Source of the DNA: Chromobacterium rhizoryzae
Lineage (GTDB): Bacteria > Pseudomonadota > Gammaproteobacteria > Burkholderiales > Chromobacteriaceae
Assembly: GCF_020544465.1 (NCBI RefSeq)
Contig: NZ_CP066126.1
Span: 3,224,001-3,288,000 of the forward strand
Length of the DNA: 64,000 nucleotides
Direction: 5' to 3'
This document shows, one piece after another, positions 35,468-43,868 of the stretch (position 1 is the first letter of the stretch; each line of letters opens with the position of its first letter). The notes beneath the pieces are model-generated. The model saw only the letters and a program-made list of their open reading frames with translations. It was not told where the DNA came from and did not search any database. Both the position numbers and the translations under genes were made by a program.

Positions 35468-36274
35468 TTACATGCCGCCCAGAACGCGCAGCGCGTTGCT
35501 GACGGCGAGGACGGCGATAAGACTGTCGATGCGGTCGTACACGCCGCCGTGGCCGGGCAGCAAGCGGCTGCTGTCCTTGATGCCCGACGCGCGCTTGAAC
35601 CAGGATTCCAGCAGATCGCCCATCACGCTGACCGCGGTCAGCGGCAAGGCCAGCAACAGCAGCGCCCACACCGGCAAGCCGGTGTCTATCCAGCCCAGAT
35701 GGTCCACCAGCGCCACGTACAGCGCCACGCAGATCACGCCGCCGTAGACGCCCTCCCAGCTCTTGCCCGGGCTGATGGACGGCGCCAGCTTGCGCCGGCC
35801 GAAAGCCTTGCCGGAAAAGTAGGCGGCGATGTCCGCCACCCACACCAGGCCCATCACCGCCAGCAGGGCGAAGGCGTCCGCCGCGCCAGGCTGCGGCCGC
35901 CACTCCAGGAAGGCGAACCAGGCCGGCAGCATCAGCAGCCAACCCAGCAACCAGGCCAACGGGCCCGGGGGGATGCGCCAGCGCTTGGCCAGCCAGCACG
36001 GCACCAGCAACAGCCAGAAACCCAGCGTCAGAACGTGCTCAAGCGGGCCCAGCCGGTAATGGCCGAACCAGGCGGCCGCGGCCAGGCCGCTGCTCGCCGC
36101 CAGATACAGCCATTTGCCGGCGCCGGTCATGCCGGCCATGCGGCTGAACTCCCACATGGCCAAAACGACGATCAGCCAGGAGAAGCCCGCCCAGGCCTCG
36201 GCCGGGAACAGAAACAGCGCCGCCAGCATCAGGGGCAGCAAGACCAGAGCCGTCAGAACGCGTGTCAGCAGCAT
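35468..36274 (-). CDS. cdsA: Phosphatidate cytidylyltransferase
   Basis: 268 residues, about seven to eight membrane segments. The C-terminal signature GDLLESWFKRASGIKDSS...LPGHGGVYDRIDS is complete, as is SPGKSWEGVYGG. It makes CDP-diacylglycerol for phospholipids in the inner membrane. 15 bases from dxr, three from uppS. Confidence 0.95.
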   Translation of the reverse strand: MLLTRVLTALVLLPLMLAALFLFPAEAWAGFSWLIVVLAMWEFSRMAGMTGAGKWLYLAASSGLAAAAWFGHYRLGPLEHVLTLGFWLLLVPCWLAKRWRIPPGPLAWLLGWLLMLPAWFAFLEWRPQPGAADAFALLAVMGLVWVADIAAYFSGKAFGRRKLAPSISPGKSWEGVYGGVICVALYVALVDHLGWIDTGLPVWALLLLALPLTAVSVMGDLLESWFKRASGIKDSSRLLPGHGGVYDRIDSLIAVLAVSNALRVLGGM

Positions 36275-36277
36275 GGC

Positions 36278-37033
36278 TTAACGCCCGTCCCGACGCAGAT
36301 GCTCGGGCAGTTGCTCGCTGGTGCGTCCGAAGCGGCGCTCGCGGCATTGGTATGAATCAATGGCGGTTTCCAGCGCCGCGCGGTCGAAGTCCGGCCACAG
36401 CGTCTCGGTGAAGTAGAGCTCGGAATAAGCCAGCTGCCACAGCAGGAAGTTGCTGATGCGCTGTTCGCCGCCGGTGCGGATGAACAAATCCGGCTCCGGC
36501 GCCCACGGCATCGACAGGCGCTGGCTCAGCGCCTCCTCCTCGATATGGGTGGCGCCCTCGGCGATCAGGCCGTTGACCGCGTTGAGGATGTCCCAGCGGC
36601 CGCCGTAGTCGGCGGCGATGTTCAAGGCCAGACCGTCGTTGCCGGCGGTCTTTTCCTCGGCGCGCAGGATGCGCTCCTGCAAGTCCGCGCTGAAACGCTC
36701 GCGCGAACCCAATACCCGCAAGCGGATATTATTGCTGTGCAGCTTGCTGACCTCGTGCTCGAGCGCGCGGATGAACAGGTCCATCAGAAAGGACACTTCC
36801 TCCTGCGGACGCCGCCAGTTCTCGGTGGAGAAGGCGAACAGGGTCAGGCATTCGACGCCCAGTTCCTTGCAGGCTCCGACGATCTCGCGCACGGTGTCCA
36901 GGCCCCGCTTGTGGCCGGCCACCCGCGGCAGAAAACGCTTTTTGGCCCAGCGGCCGTTGCCATCCATGATGATGGCGATATGCCGAGGCACGGAACGCAC
37001 CTCCGGCACATCCTTGGTAGAGCTTGCAAACAA
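36278..37033 (-). CDS. uppS: Undecaprenyl diphosphate synthase
   Basis: 251 residues. IAIIMDGNGRWAKKR gives the catalytic Asp, with GHKRG and the C-terminal RTGGEQRISNFLLWQLAYSE. It extends farnesyl diphosphate (from IspA) to the C55 carrier lipid for peptidoglycan and O-antigen. 13 bases downstream of frr in the operon. Confidence 0.96.
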   Translation of the reverse strand: MFASSTKDVPEVRSVPRHIAIIMDGNGRWAKKRFLPRVAGHKRGLDTVREIVGACKELGVECLTLFAFSTENWRRPQEEVSFLMDLFIRALEHEVSKLHSNNIRLRVLGSRERFSADLQERILRAEEKTAGNDGLALNIAADYGGRWDILNAVNGLIAEGATHIEEEALSQRLSMPWAPEPDLFIRTGGEQRISNFLLWQLAYSELYFTETLWPDFDRAALETAIDSYQCRERRFGRTSEQLPEHLRRDGR

Positions 37034-37046
37034 GGTACGGCGCTCC

Positions 37047-37604
37047 TTAGACGGCCATCAGGTCGGCTTCCTTGGCGGCCAGGGCCTTGTCGATTTCGAC
37101 GGTGTACTTGTCGGTCAGCTTCTGGATCTCATCCTGGCCGCGACGCTCGTCGTCCTCGGTAATGGCCTTGTCTTTAAGCAGGTTCTTGAATTCGTTGTTG
37201 GCGTCGCGGCGGATATTGCGCACGGCCACGCGCGCGCCCTCGGCCTCGCCGCGCACGACTTTGATCAGATCCTTGCGGCGCTCTTCGGTCAGCATCGGCA
37301 TCGGCACGCGGATGATCTCGCCCATGGAGGCCGGGTTCAGGCCCAGGTCGGAGTCGCGGATCGCTTTTTCGATCTTGGCCAGCATCGGCTTTTCCCAGGG
37401 TTGCACGCCGATAGTGCGCGCGTCCACCAGGGTCACGTTGGCCACCTGGCTGATGGGCACGTCGCTGCCATAGTAGTCCACCATGACATGATCAAGAATG
37501 CCGGTATGGGCGCGACCGGTGCGCACCTTGCTCAGGTCGGTCTTGAACGCGTCCAGCGACTTCTGCATTTTCTGCTCGGCCGATTTCTTGATGTCGTTAA
37601 TCAT
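37047..37604 (-). CDS. frr: Ribosome recycling factor
   Basis: 185 residues, exactly the family length, from MINDIKKSAEQKM. It has the tRNA-like two-domain pattern, with SKVRTGRAHTGILD and IRVPMPMLTEERRKDL. With EF-G it splits the post-termination ribosome. The ATG at 37604 follows GGAG by five bases; a GTG two codons upstream overlaps that box and is less likely. Confidence 0.97.
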   Translation of the reverse strand: MINDIKKSAEQKMQKSLDAFKTDLSKVRTGRAHTGILDHVMVDYYGSDVPISQVANVTLVDARTIGVQPWEKPMLAKIEKAIRDSDLGLNPASMGEIIRVPMPMLTEERRKDLIKVVRGEAEGARVAVRNIRRDANNEFKNLLKDKAITEDDERRGQDEIQKLTDKYTVEIDKALAAKEADLMAV

Positions 37605-37625
37605 GTCCACTCCAAATCGAAACTT

Positions 37626-37665
37626 AAAAAGACAAGGCGAAAACGGCCATTGCCGCTTTCGCCTT
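37626..37665 (-). terminator. Terminator-like hairpin between pyrH and frr
   Basis: On the minus strand AAGGCGAAAGCGG, 6-base loop, CCGTTTTCGCCTT (one mismatch), then GTC and five T. Inside the operon, so probably partial. Confidence 0.65.
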
Positions 37666-37680
37666 CAGCAATTTTCAAAC

Positions 37681-38400
37681 TCAGCAGTGTACCAGCGTGC
37701 CTTCGTCTTCGCCAAGCACGACCCGGGTCAGCGCGCCGCTCTTGAAGATGCTGAACACCTTGATGTTCAGGTTCTGGTCGCGGCACAGCGCGAAGGCGGT
37801 GGCGTCCATCACCTTCAGGTTGCGCGAGATCGCCTCGTCGAAGGTCAGGGTCTGGTAACGTATCGCGTCCGGGTTCTTTTTCGGATCGTCGGTGTACACG
37901 CCGTCCACCTTGGTGGCTTTCAGCATGATGTCCACGTTCATTTCCATGCCGCGCAGCGCCGCGGCGGTGTCCGTGGTGAAGAAGGGGTTGCCGGTGCCGG
38001 CGGCGAAGATCACCACCTTGCCCTCTTCCAGGTATTGCATCGCCTTGCCGCGCACATAGGGCTCGGCGATCTGCTGCATGGTCAGCGCCGACTGCACGCG
38101 CGCGATCAACCCAGCCTTGGTCATCGCGTCCTTCAACGCCAGCGCGTTCATCACCGTGGCCATCATGCCCATGTAGTCCGCGGTGGCGCGATCCATGCCC
38201 GCGGCCGCCGGCGCGACGCCGCGGAAGATGTTGCCGCCGCCGATCACCACGCCCACTTCCACGCCAAGCTCCACGACTTCCTTGATCTGACCGACGATCT
38301 GCTCGATCGTGGCACGGTTGATGCCATAGCTGTCATCGCCCATCAGGGCCTCGCCTGAAAGTTTCAGCAGGATGCGTTTATAGGCAGGAACTTGGCTCAT
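37681..38400 (-). CDS. pyrH: Uridylate kinase
   Basis: 239 residues. KRILLKLSGEALMG (N-terminal kinase loop), VIGGGNIFRG and the GTGNPFFTTDTAA loop are family blocks. It phosphorylates UMP to UDP as a hexamer. The start at 38400 follows GAGG; a longer in-frame reading would run through the terminator hairpin upstream. Confidence 0.96.
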   Translation of the reverse strand: MSQVPAYKRILLKLSGEALMGDDSYGINRATIEQIVGQIKEVVELGVEVGVVIGGGNIFRGVAPAAAGMDRATADYMGMMATVMNALALKDAMTKAGLIARVQSALTMQQIAEPYVRGKAMQYLEEGKVVIFAAGTGNPFFTTDTAAALRGMEMNVDIMLKATKVDGVYTDDPKKNPDAIRYQTLTFDEAISRNLKVMDATAFALCRDQNLNIKVFSIFKSGALTRVVLGEDEGTLVHC

Positions 38401-38440
38401 GGTAACCTCGGTTTGGCTGGATATTCGGTTTTCAGTTTGC

Positions 38441-38469
38441 AAAACGGCACCCTGCAGGCAGGGTGCCGT
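38441..38469 (-). terminator. Terminator-like hairpin between tsf and pyrH
   Basis: ACGGCACCCTG, 4-base loop, CAGGGTGCCGT then TTT on the minus strand. It lies between the tsf stop and the pyrH start and would lower downstream expression relative to rpsB-tsf. Confidence 0.8.
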
Positions 38470-38492
38470 CAATACGTCTCGCGACTGGGCGC

Positions 38493-39359
38493 TTACAGCT
38501 TGGCGGCTGCAGCCACTTCAGCGGCGTAGTCTACTACTTTCTTCTCAATGCCTTCGCCCACTACGAACATGGCGAACGCCTTGACCGAGGCTTTCTTCTC
38601 GGCCAACAGTTTTTCCACGGTCTGGTCCGGGTTCTTGACGAAGGGCTGGCCCATCAGGGTCACTTCGGCCAGGAACTTGTTGACGCGGCCTTCAACCATC
38701 TTGGCGACGATGTCGGCCGGCTTGCCGGATTCGGCGGCCTGAGCGGTGTAGATCTTGCGCTCTTGTTCCAGGATGTCGGCGGAAACCTGATCCTTGGACA
38801 CGCAGATCGGCTTGGAAGCGGCGATGTGCATGGCCACGTCCTTGCCCACTTGCTCTTCGCCGGCGAAGTCGACGATCACGCCGATCTTGGCGCCGTGCAG
38901 GTAGGTGGCGATCGCGCCTTCGGTCTGGTAGCGAACGAAACGACGGATGGTCATGTTCTCGCCCAGCTTGGCGATGGCGGCCTTGCGGATGTCTTCAACG
39001 GACTGACCGTCGATTTCCACGGCGGACAGCGCTTCCACGTCGGCCGGGTTGGCTACGACCACAGCCTTGGCGGCGGCGGCGGCCAGGGCCAGGAAGGTCG
39101 GGTCCTTGGCAACGAAGTCGGTTTCACAGTTGACTTCCACCAGGGCGCCAACGCCGCCTTCAACGAAGGAACCGATGATGCCTTCGGCAGCCACGCGGCC
39201 AGCCATCTTGGAAGCCTTGTTGCCGGACTTGATGCGCAGAATTTCTTCAGCCTTGGCAGCGTCGCCTTCGGCTTCCACCAGGGCTTTTTTGCATTCCATC
39301 ATGCCGAGGCCGGTGGCCGCGCGCAGATCCGAAACCATTTTTGCGGTAATGTCCGCCAT
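38493..39359 (-). CDS. tsf: Elongation factor Ts
   Basis: 288 residues. The N-terminal UBA-like part (LRAATGLGMMECKKALVEA) and the core TDFVAKDPTF block (here CETDFVAKDPTFLAL) are diagnostic. It reloads EF-Tu with GTP. Second gene of the operon after rpsB, with a hairpin on each side. Confidence 0.97.
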   Translation of the reverse strand: MADITAKMVSDLRAATGLGMMECKKALVEAEGDAAKAEEILRIKSGNKASKMAGRVAAEGIIGSFVEGGVGALVEVNCETDFVAKDPTFLALAAAAAKAVVVANPADVEALSAVEIDGQSVEDIRKAAIAKLGENMTIRRFVRYQTEGAIATYLHGAKIGVIVDFAGEEQVGKDVAMHIAASKPICVSKDQVSADILEQERKIYTAQAAESGKPADIVAKMVEGRVNKFLAEVTLMGQPFVKNPDQTVEKLLAEKKASVKAFAMFVVGEGIEKKVVDYAAEVAAAAKL

Positions 39360-39396
39360 ACTTCGTACTCCTGAATGATTTTGATTACGTGGGTCT

Positions 39397-39421
39397 AAAA
39401 AAAGGGGCTTACGCCCCTTTT
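39397..39421 (-). terminator. Terminator-like hairpin between rpsB and tsf
   Basis: AAAAGGGGC, GTAA loop, GCCCC followed by seven T on the minus strand. It has the form of an intrinsic terminator inside the rpsB-tsf operon, where partial termination is known in other bacteria. Confidence 0.75.
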
Positions 39422-39428
39422 CGTCTGC

Positions 39429-40157
39429 TTACTCGGCTTGAGCCGATTCAGCAGCCACGATCTCGTGCAGAGACTGGGCGCGGCCTTCCAGCACCGCGTC
39501 GGCCATGCCGCGAGCGTACAGGCGGATGGCGCGGCTGGAGTCGTCGTTGCCCGGGATCACGTAATCGATGCCGTCCGGGGTGTTGTTGGTGTCAACAACG
39601 CCGATAACCGGGATACCCAGTTTCTTGGCTTCGACGATGGTGCCCTTCTGGTAACCAGTGTCGATAACGAAGATGGCGTCCGGCAGGCCCTTCATATCCT
39701 TGATGCCGCCCAGCGAACGCTCCAGCTTGTCGACTTCGCGTTGCAGGTCCAGCAGTTCTTTCTTGTTGTAACCGGTATCGCCAGCGGATTCCAGAATGGC
39801 GCGCTTCTCTTCAAGACGCTTGATCGACTGCTTCACGGTCTTGTAGTTGGTCAGCATGCCGCCCAGCCAGCGGTGGTCAACAAACGGCATGCCGCAACGG
39901 GCAGCTTCTTCACGTACGATCTCACGAGCCTGACGCTTGGTGCCCACGAACATGATGGAACCTTTGTTGGCGGCCAGACGACGCACATAGTCCTGGGCTT
40001 CTACGAACAGCGGCAGAGTCTTTTCCAGGTTGATGATGTGAATCTTGTTGCGGCTGCCGAAGATGTACTTGGCCATCTTCGGGTTCCAGAAGCGGGTTTG
40101 GTGGCCGAAGTGAACGCCGGCCTCAAGCATTTGACGCATGGTAACGTTGGTGGACAT
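39429..40157 (-). CDS. rpsB: Ribosomal protein S2
   Basis: 242 residues. MRQMLEAGVHFGHQTRFWNPKM, TNYKTVKQSIKRL and GVVDTNNTPDGIDYVIPGNDDS are standard S2 blocks. Component of the small subunit near the mRNA exit. AAGGAG lies seven bases before the ATG. It has its own promoter (40278-40306) and a structured leader. Confidence 0.98.
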   Translation of the reverse strand: MSTNVTMRQMLEAGVHFGHQTRFWNPKMAKYIFGSRNKIHIINLEKTLPLFVEAQDYVRRLAANKGSIMFVGTKRQAREIVREEAARCGMPFVDHRWLGGMLTNYKTVKQSIKRLEEKRAILESAGDTGYNKKELLDLQREVDKLERSLGGIKDMKGLPDAIFVIDTGYQKGTIVEAKKLGIPVIGVVDTNNTPDGIDYVIPGNDDSSRAIRLYARGMADAVLEGRAQSLHEIVAAESAQAE

Positions 40158-40185
40158 GCAAAAACTCCTTAAAGGGTTAAGCCTC

Positions 40186-40231
40186 CATCCGCGCAGACAA
40201 CCTCGAAACGAGGCACCCTTTGGCGCGGATG
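40186..40231 (-). promoter_or_regulatory. Structured rpsB mRNA leader (probable S2 autoregulation)
   Basis: Nested stems in the leader: outer CATCCGCGC (minus strand, 40231-40223) with GCGCGGATG (40194-40186), inner CCTCG/CGAGG (40213-40201) with an AAA-complement loop. S2 is known to repress its own operon through the rpsB leader in proteobacteria; that this hairpin is the target is inference. Confidence 0.6.
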
Positions 40232-40277
40232 TGCGTAATAGATGATTTTCCCCCGCCAGGATGGCAAGGGACGCGGG

Positions 40278-40306
40278 ATTCTAACACCGGACGGCGGAGC
40301 GCTCAA
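40278..40306 (-). promoter_or_regulatory. Sigma-70 promoter of the rpsB operon
   Basis: On the minus strand TTGAGC (40306-40301), 17-base spacer, TAGAAT (40283-40278). Predicted transcript start near 40271, about 115 bases before the rpsB ATG. It overlaps the stop codon of the small membrane protein gene. Confidence 0.7.
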
Positions 40307-40494
40307 GCCTCCTCGCGCGCCTCGCGGGCTTTTTCCCGCTGACGGCGCAGCTTGCGCCGCGTCATCCGCGCCACAAAGAAGGTGGGCAGCACGCCCAGAA
40401 AGAACACGGTGGACAGCGAAGCCAGCACGCTGTGCTGCGCCACCGCCAGCATCAGCACCACATAGAGCCAGCCCAGCAACACGATCAGCAACAT
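40303..40494 (-). CDS. Small inner-membrane protein
   Basis: 63 residues. Two hydrophobic segments (MLLIVLLGWLYVVLMLAVA, and about 26-42) precede a highly basic tail (RMTRRKLRRQREKAREAREEA), so the positive-inside rule places the tail in the cytoplasm. No family recognised. Shine-Dalgarno is weak; a longer reading frame upstream adds non-conserved-looking sequence and is not preferred. Its 3' end contains the rpsB promoter. Confidence 0.6.
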   Translation of the reverse strand: MLLIVLLGWLYVVLMLAVAQHSVLASLSTVFFLGVLPTFFVARMTRRKLRRQREKAREAREEA

Positions 40495-40609
40495 ATTTAA
40501 ACAATCGTTTGAATTTTCCGGCAAAGCCGACAACAATGACAGCGCCGGGTCAAACCCGCTGCGCCCGCCAACCCCAGACCGACAGACATTGTAAAGCGAG
40601 CCCCGCCCC

Positions 40610-41647
40610 ATGCAAACCGCCATCACCCGCCTGCTCGGCATCCAGCGCCCGCTGATCTGCCCCGGCATGAGCTATATCGCCACCCCGGAACTGGTGGCCG
40701 CCGTCGGCAACGCCGGCGGCCTGGGCATACTCGCCACCGGCCCACTGACGCCGGAGCTGACGCGGCAAGCCATCCGCCGCGTGCGCGAGCTGAGCGACGC
40801 CCCCTTCGGCGTCGGCTGCACGCTAATGATGCCCGGCGCCAAGGAAAACGCCATGGTCGCGTTGGAAGAGCGCGTGCCGGTAATCAATTTTTCCCTGGGC
40901 AAGGGGGATTGGCTGATTGAGCGCGCCCACGCCTATGGCGGCAAGGTCATCGCCACCGTGGTGACGGAGAAGCACGCGCGTTCGGCGCAGGCGTCCGGAG
41001 CCGACGCCCTGCTGGTCACCGGCCACGAGGCCGCCGCCCACGGCGGCGCCGTCACCTCGCTGACGCTGATTCCGGCCATCCGAAAAGTCTGCGAGCTGCC
41101 CCTCATCGCCGCCGGCGGCTTTGCCGACGGCCGGGGCCTGATCGCCGCGCTGGCGCTGGGCGCCGACGCCGTGGCCATGGGCACGCGACTGGCGATGAGC
41201 CGGGAAAGCCCGGTGCACCAGCGCACCAAGGAGATGATCCGTCAACGCGGCGTGGCCGACACCTTGTATTCCAAGAATTTCGACGGCCTGTGGTGCCGGG
41301 TGATGGACACCCCGGCCGCCCGCCAGGCCACGCGCAAGCCGCTCAGCCTGTTCGCCGCCGCCTGGCGCGCCAGCGCCGCCGCGCGCAAGCTGGGCATGCC
41401 CATCGCCAAAGTGGTGCTGGGCGGCCTGCTGAGCCAGCCGCAAGCGCTGCGTCAGCTGGCTCAATTCGGCGCCGCCACCGAGTCCATCCGCCTGGCGATA
41501 GAGGACGGCGACCTCGACAAGGGCGTGCAGCTGATCGGCCAGGCTCAGGGCCTGATCGACGACGCGCCCAGCGTGGCCGAGCTGTTCGAACGCATCCTGG
41601 CCGAGGCGGACGCTTGTCGGCGACGGCTGAACGCCTTAAGCGACTAA
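40610..41647 (+). CDS. FMN-dependent nitronate monooxygenase / FabK-like enzyme
   Basis: 345 residues in a TIM-barrel. The N-terminal RPLICPGMSYIATPELVAAVGNAGG, the GHEAAAHGG loop with the active His, and LIAAGGFADGRGLIAALALGADAVAMGTR as phosphate/FMN site place it in the NMO/2-nitropropane dioxygenase family. Members oxidise alkyl nitronates; FabK enoyl reductases are close relatives and are not excluded. Monocistronic; its TAA stop shares a base with family A copy A5. Confidence 0.88.
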   Translation: MQTAITRLLGIQRPLICPGMSYIATPELVAAVGNAGGLGILATGPLTPELTRQAIRRVRELSDAPFGVGCTLMMPGAKENAMVALEERVPVINFSLGKGDWLIERAHAYGGKVIATVVTEKHARSAQASGADALLVTGHEAAAHGGAVTSLTLIPAIRKVCELPLIAAGGFADGRGLIAALALGADAVAMGTRLAMSRESPVHQRTKEMIRQRGVADTLYSKNFDGLWCRVMDTPAARQATRKPLSLFAAAWRASAAARKLGMPIAKVVLGGLLSQPQALRQLAQFGAATESIRLAIEDGDLDKGVQLIGQAQGLIDDAPSVAELFERILAEADACRRRLNALSD

Positions 41648-41788
41648 GAGCCTGCTCAAAGTCCGCTGCGCTTCGGCGATACGGCGTTGAAACCGAGCTC
41701 AAAATGCTCATGTACCACGTGTACATTCCGCTTTTTCGCTCGTTTTCGCCTTGTCTCGCTCTGGCTCGCGAGACTTTGAACAGGCTCT
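41647..41788 (+). repeat. Family A repeat, copy A5 (TIR subtype 1)
   Basis: 142 bp. Ends are AGAGCCTGCTCAAAGTC and GACTTTGAACAGGCTCT; central hairpin TGTAC-CACGT-GTACA. The first base is the last A of the preceding gene's TAA. A further AAGAACCCGCTCAATGCCCG just after it may be a relic of another copy. Confidence 0.9.
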
Positions 41789-41854
41789 AAGAACCCGCTC
41801 AATGCCCGCCGCGCCTCATGAAGCCCCGCACGGCGAGCACACACTCCAAGACAT

Positions 41855-41892
41855 AAAAAAACCGCCGCCCCATCAAGGGTACGGCGGTTTTT
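41855..41892. terminator. Bidirectional terminator
   Basis: AAAAAAACCGCCG, 15-base loop, CGGCGGTTTTT. It lies 17 bases after the bipA stop on the minus strand and also downstream of the rightward nitronate monooxygenase gene. Confidence 0.8.
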
Positions 41893-41908
41893 GCCAGACC
41901 GGCGCCGA

Positions 41909-43729
41909 TCAGGACGCGGCGTTGGCCTTGGCCATCTTGCGACGATCCGATTCGTTCAGGTAACGCTTGCGGATGCGGATGGACTTCGGCGTGATCTCCA
42001 CCAGCTCGTCGTCGTCGATGAATTCAACGGCGGATTCCAGCGTCAGCTTGATCGGCGTGGTCAGACGCACGGCTTCGTCGGTGCCGGAGGCGCGCACGTT
42101 GGTCAGCTGCTTGCCCTTGACCGGGTTCACCACCAGGTCGTTGTCGCGGCTGTGAATGCCGATGATCATGCCTTCGTACAACTTCTCGCCCGGAGCCACG
42201 AACATGCGGCCGCGGTCTTCCAGCTTCCACAGCGCGTAAGCCACGGCCTCGCCGTTCTCTTGCGAGATCAGCACGCCGTTGTGACGGCCCGGCATGTCCG
42301 GCTTGACCGGCGCGTAGTCGTCGAACACGTGGCTCATCAGGCCGGTGCCGCGGGTCATGGTCATGAAGTCGGACTGGAAGCCGATCAGACCGCGCGCCGG
42401 AATATGGTATTCCAGGCGGGTGCGGCCATTGCCGTCGGATTCCATATTGGTCAGTTCGCCGCGGCGACGACCGATCTCTTCCATCACGCCGCCCTGGTGA
42501 TCGTCTTCCAGGTCGATGGTCAGGTTCTCGTACGGCTCGCTCTTCTGGCCGTCGATTTCCTTGAACACCACGCGCGGCTTGGCCACGGCCATTTCAAAGC
42601 CTTCGCGACGCATGTTTTCCAGCAGAATGGTCAGGTGCAGTTCGCCGCGACCGGACACGCGGAATACGTCGGAGTCGCCGGTGTCTTCCACGCGCAGCGC
42701 CACATTGGTCAGCAGTTCCTTGGTCAGACGGTCGCGGATTTGACGCGAGGTCACGAACTTGCCCTCGGTGCCGGCCAGCGGCGAGGAGTTCACCATGAAG
42801 TCCATGGTCAGCGTCGGCTCGTCCACGGACAGCATGGGCAGGCCTACCGGCTGCTCCTTGTCGCAGATGGTCACGCCGATGCCGATGTCTTCCAGGCCGG
42901 AGATGATGATGATGTCGCCCGCTTCGGCTTCTTCAACCGGCACGCGGTCCAGACCCTGGTAACCCAGCACCTGGTTGATGCGGCCGGTGGCCACTTGATC
43001 GTCATGGTTCATCACCACCACTTGCTGACCCGGCTTGATGCGGCCGTTCAGCACGCGGCCCACGCCCAGGCGGCCGGTGTAGGTGGAGTAATCCAGAGCG
43101 GAAATCTGCAGCTGCAGCGGCGCGTCGGCGCTGCCCGGCGGGGTCGGCACGTGCTTGAGCACGGTGTCGAACAGCGGGCGCATATTGTCGGACTCTTCCT
43201 CCAGCTCCAGCTTGGCGAAGCCGTTCAGGCCGGAAGCGTAGATGATCGGGAAGTCCAGCTGTTCGTCAGTCGCGCCCAGCTTGTCGAACAGGTCGAAAGT
43301 CTGATCCACCACCCAGTCCGGACGCGCGCCCGGACGGTCCACCTTGTTGATCACCACGATCGGGCGCAGACCCAGCGCCAGCGCTTTCTTGGTAACGAAA
43401 CGGGTTTGCGGCATCGGGCCTTCTACGGCGTCCACCAGCAGCAGCACGCCGTCCACCATGCCCAACACGCGCTCAACTTCGCCGCCGAAGTCGGCGTGTC
43501 CCGGAGTGTCGACGATATTGATGTGCACGCCTTCGTATTCGATGGCGGTGTTCTTGGCCAGAATGGTAATGCCGCGTTCTTTTTCAAGATCGTTGCTGTC
43601 CATTACACGCTCGTCCACTTGCTGGTTCTCGCGGAAGGTGCCGGATTGGCGCAGCAATTGGTCTACAAGCGTGGTCTTGCCATGGTCGACGTGGGCGATG
43701 ATGGCGATATTGCGAATTTGTCGGGTCAT
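41909..43729 (-). CDS. bipA: Ribosome-binding GTPase BipA/TypA
   Basis: 606 residues, family length. G1 AHVDHGKTTLVDQLL, G3 DTPGHADFGGE and G4 NKVDRPGARP are complete; EF-G-like domains and the BipA-specific C-terminus follow. It acts on ribosome assembly and stress or cold responses. The conserved start is at 43729 (MTRQIRNIAI). The 30 or so bases upstream are pyrimidine-rich and lack a Shine-Dalgarno. Confidence 0.97.
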   Translation of the reverse strand: MTRQIRNIAIIAHVDHGKTTLVDQLLRQSGTFRENQQVDERVMDSNDLEKERGITILAKNTAIEYEGVHINIVDTPGHADFGGEVERVLGMVDGVLLLVDAVEGPMPQTRFVTKKALALGLRPIVVINKVDRPGARPDWVVDQTFDLFDKLGATDEQLDFPIIYASGLNGFAKLELEEESDNMRPLFDTVLKHVPTPPGSADAPLQLQISALDYSTYTGRLGVGRVLNGRIKPGQQVVVMNHDDQVATGRINQVLGYQGLDRVPVEEAEAGDIIIISGLEDIGIGVTICDKEQPVGLPMLSVDEPTLTMDFMVNSSPLAGTEGKFVTSRQIRDRLTKELLTNVALRVEDTGDSDVFRVSGRGELHLTILLENMRREGFEMAVAKPRVVFKEIDGQKSEPYENLTIDLEDDHQGGVMEEIGRRRGELTNMESDGNGRTRLEYHIPARGLIGFQSDFMTMTRGTGLMSHVFDDYAPVKPDMPGRHNGVLISQENGEAVAYALWKLEDRGRMFVAPGEKLYEGMIIGIHSRDNDLVVNPVKGKQLTNVRASGTDEAVRLTTPIKLTLESAVEFIDDDELVEITPKSIRIRKRYLNESDRRKMAKANAAS

Positions 43730-43764
43730 TTTAGGAAGGAGGATGGATACAGAAAAATCGCTGG

Positions 43765-43793
43765 ATAATAGCACAAAAAACTGTCCATACCAA
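43765..43793 (-). promoter_or_regulatory. Sigma-70 promoter of bipA
   Basis: On the minus strand TTGGTA (43793-43788), 17-base spacer, TATTAT (43770-43765). Predicted start near 43758 gives a leader of about 28 bases rich in C and T. Confidence 0.7.
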
Positions 43794-43868
43794 AAATTCC
43801 AGCGGGCGACAAGCGCTGGGCTTTTGCGTACACTGCGCGGCAAACCGACTTCGACGAGGAAACGCTCC

